NCBI GenBank assembly: GCA_019694355.1
Contig: JAIBCB010000002.1
Coordinates: forward strand, 186,001 to 250,000
Direction: 5' to 3'
Source of the DNA: Pyrinomonadaceae bacterium
GTDB taxonomy: Bacteria > Acidobacteriota > Blastocatellia > Pyrinomonadales > Pyrinomonadaceae
Length of the DNA: 64,000 bases
Positions 1 to 6,096 of the stretch are shown here, piece by piece. The position numbers and the translations under genes are program-made. The notes beneath the pieces were generated by a model that searched no databases, was not told where the DNA came from, and saw only the letters and a list, made by a program, of their open reading frames with translations. Positions within the stretch are counted from its first letter, which is position 1, and the number at the start of each line of letters is the position of its first letter.

Positions 1-179
1 CACGAACCGGTCGTGCTCGACGCCTTGCTTTTCAAGAATGTGCAAGACTTCAAGGTTTCAGCTCAGAGCGTAAATGGGAAGTAGGTAGCATAAAAGATCG
101 ATTCCGCGCAATTGGGAATGCCGTTCCTCCGCCGCTTTTTGCTGCTGTACTCAAGCCGATCGTGCCAATTTGGACGTAA
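1..179 (+). CDS. C-terminal end of a DNA (cytosine-5) methyltransferase, cut by the window start
   Basis: The window opens inside this gene. The frame that starts at base 3 is open to a TAA at 177-179. The readable 59 residues contain FQECARLQGF followed by FRAIGNAVPPPLF. In C5-cytosine methyltransferases the first block lies just before motif X, and IGNAVPP is motif X itself, which packs against the SAM pocket. The gene ends 13 bases before the ParB-like gene on the same strand, so the two are probably cotranscribed. The DNA is visibly AT-richer than the housekeeping genes further on. The recognition sequence cannot be told from this part. The family call is firm; the role as the modification arm of the adjacent nuclease genes is inferred. 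Confidence 0.85.
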   Translation, partial: RTGRARRLAFQECARLQGFSSERKWEVGSIKDRFRAIGNAVPPPLFAAVLKPIVPIWT

Positions 180-192
180 CTTGTGGAGAAAT

Positions 193-1263
193 ATGGCCCC
201 TCGTAGCCTTGAAGTCGAATTACAGACTCTTCATTTTGACCCGGACAATCCTCGCTTAGTTGGTGAGTTCGACGGAAATGAAAAGAAGATTTTTCGTTAT
301 TTAATAACAGATATTGGAGTGGATGATCTCCTTCAGTCGATGGGGACTATTGGTTTCATCGACGGAGACCCATTCATCGTTCGAGAACGACCGGAGGGCG
401 GCTATTTTGTCGTCGAGGGAAACCGACGCCTTGCTGCATTGAAGCTGCTGACAGGAGAAACGCCCGAGGATGGCGATCAGATTCCATCAGTGCCGGCCAT
501 ATCGACGGAAGCGGCAAATCGATTAAAACTAGTTCGCGTTCAAATTGGATGGTCAGATGATTTGCTGCAAGCTTACCTAGGATACAAACATGTCACTGCG
601 GCGCGGGAATGGCCTCCCGAAGCTAAGGCCAAGTTTGTCTTCAAACATGCGAAAGGAGATTTTTCAAAAGAGAATCTTACTAAATTTGCAAAGGTCCTAG
701 GAACAAAATATGCAAATCTAAAGCGCTGGTTGATTGCGTATCTTGCATTGCTCCAGGCCGAGAAGGAAGGCAAGTTCGATTTTGCGGAGGTGCCTTCCAA
801 ACGCTATTTCGGAACTTTTTATACCTTGCTTGGAGGAGCGAACGCCAAAGAATTTCTGTTGCTTAACGACGATCCAATTTCGATTGCTCCTGTGGCCGAT
901 GAGCGAATCGAACAACTCGGAGAGTTTGTAATATGGACTATTGGCTCGAAAACTAAGCCGTCGGTCGTCAATAGTCGGGATCAGGCCAAATTTGAACAAG
1001 TCCTCGGAAGTCCGAAAGCCCTCGACTATTTCAAGGTAAAGGAGGATTTAGAAGGCGCTCTATTCTATACAGAGTATACGGCGGGTCAAGTGGCAAGAAA
1101 GCTTCGCGAAGCTACATATACGGTGGACGAGTGTATCCCTAGACTGTATAACGTACGCGAAGATCAAACTGTCAGGGAAGCCTTTACGAGTTTTGAACAA
1201 ACATATAAGAAGGCACGGTTAAATATTCGTGGCGACGATCCCATTGCACCTACAGCCGAATGA
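193..1263 (+). CDS. ParB/Srx-fold protein of a restriction-like module
   Basis: I start this 356-residue protein at the ATG at 193. The ATG has GGAGA just upstream and lies after the methyltransferase stop, whereas the longer frame back to 112 would overlap the methyltransferase. The N-terminal 80 residues have the ParB/sulfiredoxin-like layout: a segment fixing a position in D-P-D-N-P-R, then VVEGNRRLAALKLL, the phosphate-binding motif of the fold. A helical region follows (residues about 150-190) that could be a ParB-type DNA-binding domain. Proteins of this fold can hydrolyse CTP or act as nucleases; neither activity is provable here. The gene overlaps the next one by four bases (ATGA), so translation is coupled. 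Low GC and the methyltransferase neighbour suggest a horizontally acquired defence gene. Confidence 0.7.
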   Translation: MAPRSLEVELQTLHFDPDNPRLVGEFDGNEKKIFRYLITDIGVDDLLQSMGTIGFIDGDPFIVRERPEGGYFVVEGNRRLAALKLLTGETPEDGDQIPSVPAISTEAANRLKLVRVQIGWSDDLLQAYLGYKHVTAAREWPPEAKAKFVFKHAKGDFSKENLTKFAKVLGTKYANLKRWLIAYLALLQAEKEGKFDFAEVPSKRYFGTFYTLLGGANAKEFLLLNDDPISIAPVADERIEQLGEFVIWTIGSKTKPSVVNSRDQAKFEQVLGSPKALDYFKVKEDLEGALFYTEYTAGQVARKLREATYTVDECIPRLYNVREDQTVREAFTSFEQTYKKARLNIRGDDPIAPTAE

Positions 1264-2105
1264 GCAGGATAGAATTGATTGCCGATGTCGTTGAATTGAG
1301 GACGTGGGCGAGCAACGAAAATGTTACCCTGAGTTCACTGAAGGAGGAGCTTGAAGCTGTTCTTTCCGAAGAAGAAAGTGAATTCGCGGAGGAACGCGCA
1401 GGCGAGGTTTTCGATGAACTCGAAAGACGAAGCAGATTGCTTGGTGAAGCGTATCCGTTTTCGCTTGTCGACTTTTCTTTTCGGACTAATAAATGTATTG
1501 AAGATTCGTCGTATTTATTCTGTCTTGGACTTGCCTCCTTCAAAGAGATTCCCTCTGACCTAAGAACGATTGAATTTGAATCTATTGTAAAAGGCGCCGC
1601 TGAGTCGTACTTCTGTGGAAAGGGGATCAGAATAGGAGCACCTTGGAAAACACCGGAGGTGACGGAGTACCGGCAATTACTAGAATCAGTGGTAGAACTC
1701 ATTCCAGACATTGGTCCTCCTAGTCGCGATGTGGCACCTGCCGGCGGAGATGGTGGCTGGGATATCGTCGTCGTAAAGAATTTCAGAGACCGAACTTATT
1801 CGAGAGTAATTGCTCTTGGGAATTGCGCTACTGGACGAACCGATTGGAGTAAAAAAGGCCAGGAGAAAGCTCCAAACGCATTTTGGAACTTTTTCAGTAG
1901 AAACCCGACGGATAGAAACGTCTGCCTTACGTTCATTGCCGTACCATTTGCCATGTCGGAAGATGAACGGATAGAGAAAACCTGGGCTAATTCGATTTCC
2001 TTTGATCGTTTTAGAATTTGTGAGCATTTTCCGACCGCTGGAGAAACAGCTATGAAATGGCTAGAAGGTTGCAAAGACGATGCTCTCGATCTTTCCTTGA
2101 TTTAG
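1260..2105 (+). CDS. Candidate Mrr-like PD-(D/E)XK restriction nuclease
   Basis: This 281-residue protein is translationally coupled to the ParB-like gene. There is no close match I can name. The centre carries a helix IEFESIVKGAAESYF (about 104-118), then PAGGDGGWDIVVVK (160-173), then VIALGNCATG (183-192). That order resembles the restriction-endonuclease fold of the Mrr type: helix with glutamate, G-G-D-G-G-x-D, then a strand where E/Q-x-K is expected. Here the last position is Asn-Cys, so either the core is unusual or the active site is built differently. As the last gene of the methyltransferase operon it is the natural candidate for the cleaving partner. Nuclease activity is inferred from motif spacing and context only. 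Confidence 0.5.
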   Translation: MSRIELIADVVELRTWASNENVTLSSLKEELEAVLSEEESEFAEERAGEVFDELERRSRLLGEAYPFSLVDFSFRTNKCIEDSSYLFCLGLASFKEIPSDLRTIEFESIVKGAAESYFCGKGIRIGAPWKTPEVTEYRQLLESVVELIPDIGPPSRDVAPAGGDGGWDIVVVKNFRDRTYSRVIALGNCATGRTDWSKKGQEKAPNAFWNFFSRNPTDRNVCLTFIAVPFAMSEDERIEKTWANSISFDRFRICEHFPTAGETAMKWLEGCKDDALDLSLI

Positions 2106-2116
2106 TATGATAGAAG

Positions 2117-2584
2117 TTACAAATTTATCTGATACTGAATTCTCCGTGTTCGGATTTTTGTTTCGAGTTCGGGGACGGTGAGGGTTGCGTGGGACGGTGA
2201 TTCCGGGTTCAGGCAGACGAAGCAGAAGCGGAATTTGTCGCCGAGGCGTTCACCGAAATCGAATTCGTTTTGGGTCGCTCCGAAGAAGAATCCTTTTGGG
2301 TTATTTGGGAGAAATGTGCGAGTGCATTTCAGTTCAATGAGCGTTAGCTCGCCAATGTGCGTCTCGATCGCGCCGAGTGTCAACTCGGCGCCGGCGAGAC
2401 GCGGGATTAGAACCATATCGAACGAACGCGAGAAATTCTTCGGCTGTTCGAGCAGTTCAAGGATTCGCCGTCGTTCGTCCTTATCGACAAAGAAAAAACC
2501 CGCGTTCAAAGATTCCAAATGTTGGATTCCTTCCTTCTCGGTCGCGTTATTCCTGCGAGTGATCGTGAACGCTTGGTCGGGCAT
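2117..2584 (-). CDS. Second candidate nuclease, DUF3883-like (IELK motif)
   Basis: A 155-residue protein whose ATG abuts the stop of the upstream regulator gene (2585), so the two form an operon read on the minus strand. The middle has SFDMVLIPRL with Asp56, then LTLIELKCT with Glu84 and Lys86, then a tail with NEF and GDKFRFCFV. Asp plus E-x-K with this spacing is a plausible PD-(D/E)XK nuclease centre. The pattern I-E-L-K-C-T...NEF...GDKFR resembles the DUF3883 nuclease-like domain seen in defence proteins. The gene ends 11 bases from the stop of the methyltransferase operon, with which it converges. Function as the restriction enzyme of a controller-type system is inferred. Confidence 0.55.
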   Translation of the reverse strand: MPDQAFTITRRNNATEKEGIQHLESLNAGFFFVDKDERRRILELLEQPKNFSRSFDMVLIPRLAGAELTLGAIETHIGELTLIELKCTRTFLPNNPKGFFFGATQNEFDFGERLGDKFRFCFVCLNPESPSHATLTVPELETKIRTRRIQYQINL

Positions 2585-2821
2585 CTAGCGTTCACCTCGC
2601 GCGTTGTCAAAATCGAGAAGCTCACTCTCCGACATCTCAAAAACTCTTGCAAAAACACCGATATTCGAAAGGGAAAGATTCCTCTCGCCGCGTTCGACCA
2701 TGCCGATGTAGGTGCGGTGGAAGCCGGTGAGTTCGGCGAGTTTTTCTTGTGAGAGGTTTCGGGCGGTGCGTAAGGTTCGGATCCTGCTGCCGAAGGCCTC
2801 AAGGAGAGGGCGGTTGAGCAT
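2585..2821 (-). CDS. XRE-family controller (C-protein-like) regulator
   Basis: A 78-residue helix-turn-helix protein made almost entirely of one XRE domain: GSRIRTLRTARNLSQEKLAE, then the recognition helix around TGFHRTYIGMVERGERN. Length and sequence are typical of controller proteins of restriction-modification systems, which bind their own promoter and delay nuclease expression until methylation is established. Its stop directly abuts the start of the nuclease-like gene. The upstream region carries repeated ATAC/GTAT half-sites that could be its operator. The fold is certain; the controller role is inferred from size, operon partner and the methyltransferase operon facing it. Confidence 0.75.
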   Translation of the reverse strand: MLNRPLLEAFGSRIRTLRTARNLSQEKLAELTGFHRTYIGMVERGERNLSLSNIGVFARVFEMSESELLDFDNARGER

Positions 2822-2833
2822 TTCAGATCAAAG

Positions 2834-2865
2834 CTATACGCATTGTATGCAGCGATCAACATACA
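2834..2865 (-). promoter_or_regulatory. Candidate operator of the controller gene
   Basis: Upstream of the XRE gene lie three half-sites: ATAC at 2836-2839, GTAT at 2845-2848 and ATAC at 2861-2864. They form two overlapping inverted pairs (ATAC-N5-GTAT and GTATG-N10-CATAC). Overlapping inverted half-sites just before the start codon are the usual arrangement of C-protein binding sites. Binding is inferred. Confidence 0.4.
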
Positions 2866-2890
2866 AAGAGTAGCGACGCGGGGCAACGGT

Positions 2891-2960
2891 GAATGGTGAA
2901 TGGTGAATGGTGAATGGTGAATTGTGAATTGTGAATTGTGAATTGTGAATTGTGAATGGT
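2891..2960. repeat. Ten tandem heptamers, left border of the REP/RAYT island
   Basis: Exactly ten head-to-tail 7-base units fill these 70 bases: GAATGGT four times, GAATTGT five times, GAATGGT once. The same words in the same orientation occur again at 4373-4421 on the other side of the REP/transposase island. Confidence 0.9.
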
Positions 2961-2961
2961 C

Positions 2962-3745
2962 GCCGCGTGAGCGGCCGCGTCAATGTAGCCGTGGGTGAAA
3001 CCCACGGTGTGTGCAGCGTAAGGCGTAGCGTCGCGTCAGCGACGGTTCAAACCGACGGGCCGCAGATCATCGCGGCTGTTTATCAATCGTCGCTGACGCG
3101 ACGGGATTCATCGTTGCATATCTTCCGTGGGTTGCACCCACGGCTACATTCAGGCCATCGCTACGCGATGAAGAATGGTAAATGGTGAATGGCGGCGGGC
3201 GTAACAATTGGGCCGCTGCGGTCGATGATCTTGCCGCGTTAGCGGCCGCGTCAATGTAGCCGTGGGTGAAACCCACGGTGTGTGCAGCGTAAGGCATCGC
3301 GTCGCGTCAGCGACGGTTCAAACCGACGGGCCGCAGATCATCGCGGCTGTTTATCAATCGTCGCTGACGCGACGGATTCATCGTTGCATATTTTCCGTGG
3401 GTTGCACCCACGGCTGCATTCAGGTCATCGCTACGCGATGAAGAATGGTAAATGGTGAATGGCGGCGGGGCGTAACAATTGGGCCGCTGCGGTCGATGAT
3501 CTTGCCGCGTAGCGGCCGCGTCAATGTAGCCGTGGGTGAAACCCACGGTGTGTGCAGCGTAAGGCATCGCGTCGCGTCAGCGACGGTTCAAATCGATCGG
3601 CAGATCATCGCGGCTGTTTATCAATCGTCGCTGACGCGACGGGATTCATCGTTGCATATCTTCCGTGGGTTTCACCCGTTTCGTGGGTTTCACCCACGGC
3701 TACATTCAGGCCATCGCTACGCGATGAAGAATTGTCGGCACCCAT
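2962..3745. repeat. Three tandem 271-base REP-type units
   Basis: The sequence starting GCCGCG at 2962 recurs at 3233 and 3504, a period of 271 bases, with few differences; the third copy diverges near its end. Each unit is a string of hairpins: CCGTGGGTgaaACCCACGG, GTCGCGTCAGCGAC, its counterpart CGTCGCTGACGCGACG, CCGTGGGTtgcACCCACGG and ATCGCtacGCGAT. This is the build of a BIME (several REP palindromes per unit). Open frames crossing the block on both strands follow the repeat and are not genes. Fragments of the same unit continue to 3809 and reappear at 4263-4372, so the copies surround the RAYT transposase gene. Confidence 0.9.
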
Positions 3746-3809
3746 TTCGAGGGTTTCACCCACGGAATGTTGCCAACAACAAAACGCGTCGCGTCAGCGA
3801 CGATTGATG

Positions 3810-4262
3810 TCATCCGAGGAGAAATCGTTCATCAAAATCGATCCCGTGGAGTTTGAGCAATGAGGCGTATTCGTCCTCGAAGCTCTGTTTCGCGTGGTGC
3901 GTTCGTTGGTTACGAATATATCGGCCGACGCGGTCGATCTCAGACCTCGAAACAGAGAACACGCCGTAACCGTCCTGCCAGGCAAATTGCGTCATTCCGG
4001 CGAATTCGTTGTGGATCCATTTCGAAGAATCGGCCTTCAAGAATTTCGCGATCTCGCTCGGCGAAAGCGTGGTCGGCGAACTCGTCAGCGCGTGGATGTG
4101 GTCGTCCATTCCACCGACCTGAATTGCGGCGAGGTGATGAGTCTTCGCGATTCCGGCGATGTATGCCCAAACGCGCGTCTCGATCTCGGGTTTGAGCCAC
4201 GGCTCGCGGTTCTTGGTGCTGAAAACGAAATGCAGGTAGACCTGGGAGAATGTGTTCGCCAT
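3810..4262 (-). CDS. REP-associated tyrosine transposase (RAYT, Y1_Tnp)
   Basis: I choose the ATG at 4262 (MANTFSQVYLHFVFSTKNRE), which gives the usual 150 residues; the longer frame runs into repeat sequence. The protein is of the IS200/RAYT type. Residues 10-20 carry the family N-terminal pattern, His55-Ile-His57 in MDDHIHAL is the HUH metal site, and Tyr115 in RYIRNQ is the expected nucleophile. RAYTs cut and move REP palindromes as single strands. Its gene lies between REP-type units on both sides, matching the known pairing of a RAYT with its own REP family. No IS200-style ends of its own were seen. Activity is likely but untested. Confidence 0.9.
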   Translation of the reverse strand: MANTFSQVYLHFVFSTKNREPWLKPEIETRVWAYIAGIAKTHHLAAIQVGGMDDHIHALTSSPTTLSPSEIAKFLKADSSKWIHNEFAGMTQFAWQDGYGVFSVSRSEIDRVGRYIRNQRTHHAKQSFEDEYASLLKLHGIDFDERFLLG

Positions 4263-4372
4263 CGGTTCAATCGTCGCTGACGCGACGGTATCTATTTTAC
4301 ACGTTGTCCGTGGGTTGCACCCGTTCCGTGGGTTGCACCCACGGCTACATTGAGCCATCGCTACGCGATGAA
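4263..4372. repeat. Right-hand REP fragment beside the RAYT gene
   Basis: This stretch repeats pieces of the 271-base unit: CGTCGCTGACGCGACG, a doubled CCGTGGGTTGCACCC hairpin arm, and ATCGCTACGCGATGAAGAATGG. It lies directly upstream of the transposase start, so the transposase promoter must be in or beyond it. Confidence 0.8.
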
Positions 4373-4421
4373 GAATGGTTAATGGTTAATTGTGAATTGT
4401 GAATTGTGAATTGTGAATGGC
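4373..4421. repeat. Seven tandem heptamers, right border of the REP/RAYT island
   Basis: Seven 7-base units in phase: GAATGGT, TAATGGT, TAATTGT, GAATTGT three times, GAATGGC. They are the same words, in the same orientation, as the array at 2891-2960. Confidence 0.85.
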
Positions 4422-4475
4422 GCGTGCCGTGCCGCGATGTGCGATCCAAGATCTATTGATCTACGCGATCGGGTT

Positions 4476-4880
4476 CTATCGGCCGAGGGTTTTTGCGTCG
4501 CCGAGGTCGAGGATGAGCACGCCTTGTCTGTCGATCTGGCAGCGGTCAAAGACGCGCGTTCCTTCGATCTTAATGCCGAATTCGCGCAGCATCTTGTGCC
4601 CGCGGATACGCACGCCGCCATGTTTCCCACGCGGACGCGCCGGGAACGCGTTCTTCTCGATGCCGAGCCTGGCTCGTCTTATGCCGATGACGTCGCGTTC
4701 GCGGTCGTACAAAAGTTGATAGGCATCGGGACTTACCATCGCTTCGTGCGTCACCCGGCTGAGGATGATGTCGCCGTAACGGTTTATCGACGCGTACATC
4801 GACGTCCAACGCGATTCCGCCGCACCCCTCGGACATACTTCCCAATTTCGCCGTACATTGATCGTTTCGATATACACCAT
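4476..4880 (-). CDS. Conserved-looking hypothetical protein, 134 residues
   Basis: I do not recognise a domain. The protein is basic and rich in Arg and Gly in its second half (FPARPRGKHGGVRIRGHKML), which could bind nucleic acid. It begins MVYIETINVRR and ends TKTLGR-like with DLGDAKTLGR. There are no membrane segments or cysteine motifs. The start is supported by a good promoter whose -10 box ends only ten bases before the ATG, implying a leaderless or near-leaderless message. It stands alone between the REP island and a hic pair. A Met at residue 28 is an alternative start. A regulator or a solo toxin-like gene are both possible; neither is shown. Confidence 0.6.
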   Translation of the reverse strand: MVYIETINVRRNWEVCPRGAAESRWTSMYASINRYGDIILSRVTHEAMVSPDAYQLLYDRERDVIGIRRARLGIEKNAFPARPRGKHGGVRIRGHKMLREFGIKIEGTRVFDRCQIDRQGVLILDLGDAKTLGR

Positions 4881-4890
4881 AACAAAACAA

Positions 4891-4919
4891 ATGATACACG
4901 AAATGTATCAAGTATGCAA
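4891..4919 (-). promoter_or_regulatory. Promoter with overlapping perfect palindrome
   Basis: On the minus strand TTGCAT (4919-4914), a 17-base spacer and TATCAT (4896-4891) make a good sigma-70-type promoter. A perfect 7-5-7 inverted repeat, TGATACA-N5-TGTATCA (4892-4910), covers the spacer and -10 box, so a bound repressor would block it. The ATG at 4880 lies ten bases after the -10. Confidence 0.6.
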
Positions 4920-5303
4920 CAGTGTATCACAAAAAAATGCTCGTCAGATCTTTGTGAACGCCGACGCGGGCGAATGCCGCGTGGAATCGGGACGGCGAAT
5001 GGAGACAGTGATGGAAAGGATGGCCGATCAGCGAATGCACGGCACGATGCGTGGGCGGTTGACCGGGAGATCAGGGGTGTCGGGTGCCGTTTTCGGCGCC
5101 GTGCGGACCGGGCATTTGAGGGGGTGTATTTCGAGCGCACACCGGCAGCGTACCAGGACCGAACGCTGAAACGCCCTATCTGCCCGTCGTCGATCCATGG
5201 CAGCGTGCCATTTCTCGCCAGTGCCAGGCTCCGGCCAGGTGCCGCGTGGCGGTATAGACCGAATTCAAAAGTCAAAAGTCAAAATTCAGGTTCAGAAGGC
5301 GGC

Positions 5304-5330
5304 CCGTCCGCTTACGCAGACGGTACTGAC
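5304..5330 (+). repeat. 27-base palindromic repeat ending CTGAC (copy 1)
   Basis: Begins CCGTCCGCT and ends GACGGTACTGAC, with pairing arms CCGTC/GACGG. Similar 27-base copies lie at 33915, 34708, 35362 and 35393, all on the plus strand with the same GGTNCTGAC end. Confidence 0.7.
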
Positions 5331-5353
5331 GCGGTTGGCCGCCTTACTACGTG

Positions 5354-5392
5354 CGGCGTTCCGCAACGGCGTTCCGCAACGGCGTTCCGCAA
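5354..5392. repeat. Three perfect 13-base tandem repeats
   Basis: CGGCGTTCCGCAA occurs three times without a gap at 5354, 5367 and 5380. No gene or known element explains it. Confidence 0.85.
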
Positions 5393-5485
5393 CGACCCGT
5401 CCGCGCACTGCTCACTGATCACCGCCTCCGCTCACCGCCCGGAAATGCTTGTAGATTGCAGGAAAAAGGCTTAAACTTGCAGTTG

Positions 5486-5731
5486 ATGTTGACCGAATAC
5501 ATACAGGCAGCGATGCGCAAGGCCAAGTACGAGATCCTCGAGGGCGATGAGGGTTTTTATGGCGAAATTCCGGGCTTTCAGGGCGTGTGGGCCAATGCAA
5601 AGACGCTTGAGGAATGCCGCGATGACCTTTCCGAAGCCCTGGAAACGTGGCTCTTATTTCGAATTTCGCGAGGGATGAAAGTCCCTTCGATCGGAAAACA
5701 CAAGCTTGCGGTCGAGTTCGGCGCGGTCTAG
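5486..5731 (+). CDS. hicB: HicB-type antitoxin
   Basis: An 81-residue protein starting MLTEYIQAAMRKAKYEILE at the ATG at 5486. The pattern of a short strand-rich fold with FYGEIPGFQGVWANAKTLEE and then a helix DDLSEALETWLLF is the HicB/UPF0150 family; there is no added DNA-binding domain at the C-terminus. HicB proteins neutralise the HicA mRNA nuclease. Here, unusually, hicA lies downstream on the opposite strand and the two stop codons overlap in CTAG, so they cannot share a message. The family call is strong; whether this HicB pairs with that HicA is inferred from adjacency. Confidence 0.85.
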   Translation: MLTEYIQAAMRKAKYEILEGDEGFYGEIPGFQGVWANAKTLEECRDDLSEALETWLLFRISRGMKVPSIGKHKLAVEFGAV

Positions 5732-5955
5732 AGCTTTTCCCACTCCTCCAGGGTAACACCAGCCTGTCTCAAGACCCTTTTCAGCAATCCGATATCATTT
5801 ATCACACCCGAACCGTGTTTATTAGGGATCGTGACGGTCAGATCTCCGCGTACCATAATATCGTGCCGCCGGCCTCCACCGTATGGACCGTCAAACCCAA
5901 GCTGGCGAAAGTATTTGACCAGCTGTTTGTGTTTTATCGGGCCGAGTTTGGGCAT
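5728..5955 (-). CDS. hicA: HicA-type mRNA interferase
   Basis: A 75-residue protein, MPKLGPIKHKQLVKYFRQLG, with the short dsRBD-like HicA fold. GGGRRHDIMVRGDLTVTIPN holds the catalytic histidine region (usually G-S-H-H), and the tail LKRVLRQAGVTLEEW is the family C-terminal helix. It would cleave mRNA at translating ribosomes. An AGGAT lies ahead of the ATG. It is transcribed towards hicB (5486-5731) and overlaps it by four bases, whereas normal hicAB genes run in the same direction. This calls for separate promoters for toxin and antitoxin. Confidence 0.85.
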   Translation of the reverse strand: MPKLGPIKHKQLVKYFRQLGFDGPYGGGRRHDIMVRGDLTVTIPNKHGSGVINDIGLLKRVLRQAGVTLEEWEKL

Positions 5956-6096
5956 CTGGGTCGAGAGATCCTACTTTTTCCGACCAATTTTAACGTGAAC
6001 ATCCGCCGACCGGCAAAAATGCCCGCTTTTCTTGACTCTTTACGCGGTAAACATTAGTATTTATGGTTTCGACTCTTGTAGCCGAAGTGTGTCTGT

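Larger units (their letters stand above)
4920..5485. other. Gene-free stretch with short repeats
   Basis: I see no supportable gene here. It holds a small heptamer array (TTCAAAA, GTCAAAA, GTCAAAA at 5264-5284), one member of a 27-base palindromic family (5304-5330) and three perfect 13-base tandem copies of CGGCGTTCCGCAA (5354-5392). Open frames through it lack coding character. Confidence 0.6.

Noticed and set aside
112-192. Extending the ParB-like protein back to the ATG at 112
   Set aside because: Those codons overlap the methyltransferase end containing IGNAVPP in another frame, and the ATG at 193 has the better ribosome-binding site.
2891-2960. Possible CRISPR-like array
   Set aside because: The units are 7 bases with no spacers and no cas genes nearby.
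2952-3863. Several open frames on both strands encoding similar peptides such as MPYAAHTVGFTHGYIDAA
   Set aside because: They follow the 271-base repeat unit copy by copy, with frame changes between copies and no ribosome-binding sites. They are repeat DNA, not genes.
4413-5474. A 353-codon open frame on the plus strand
   Set aside because: It lies opposite the better-supported minus-strand gene at 4476-4880, crosses simple repeats and has no coding character in its second half.
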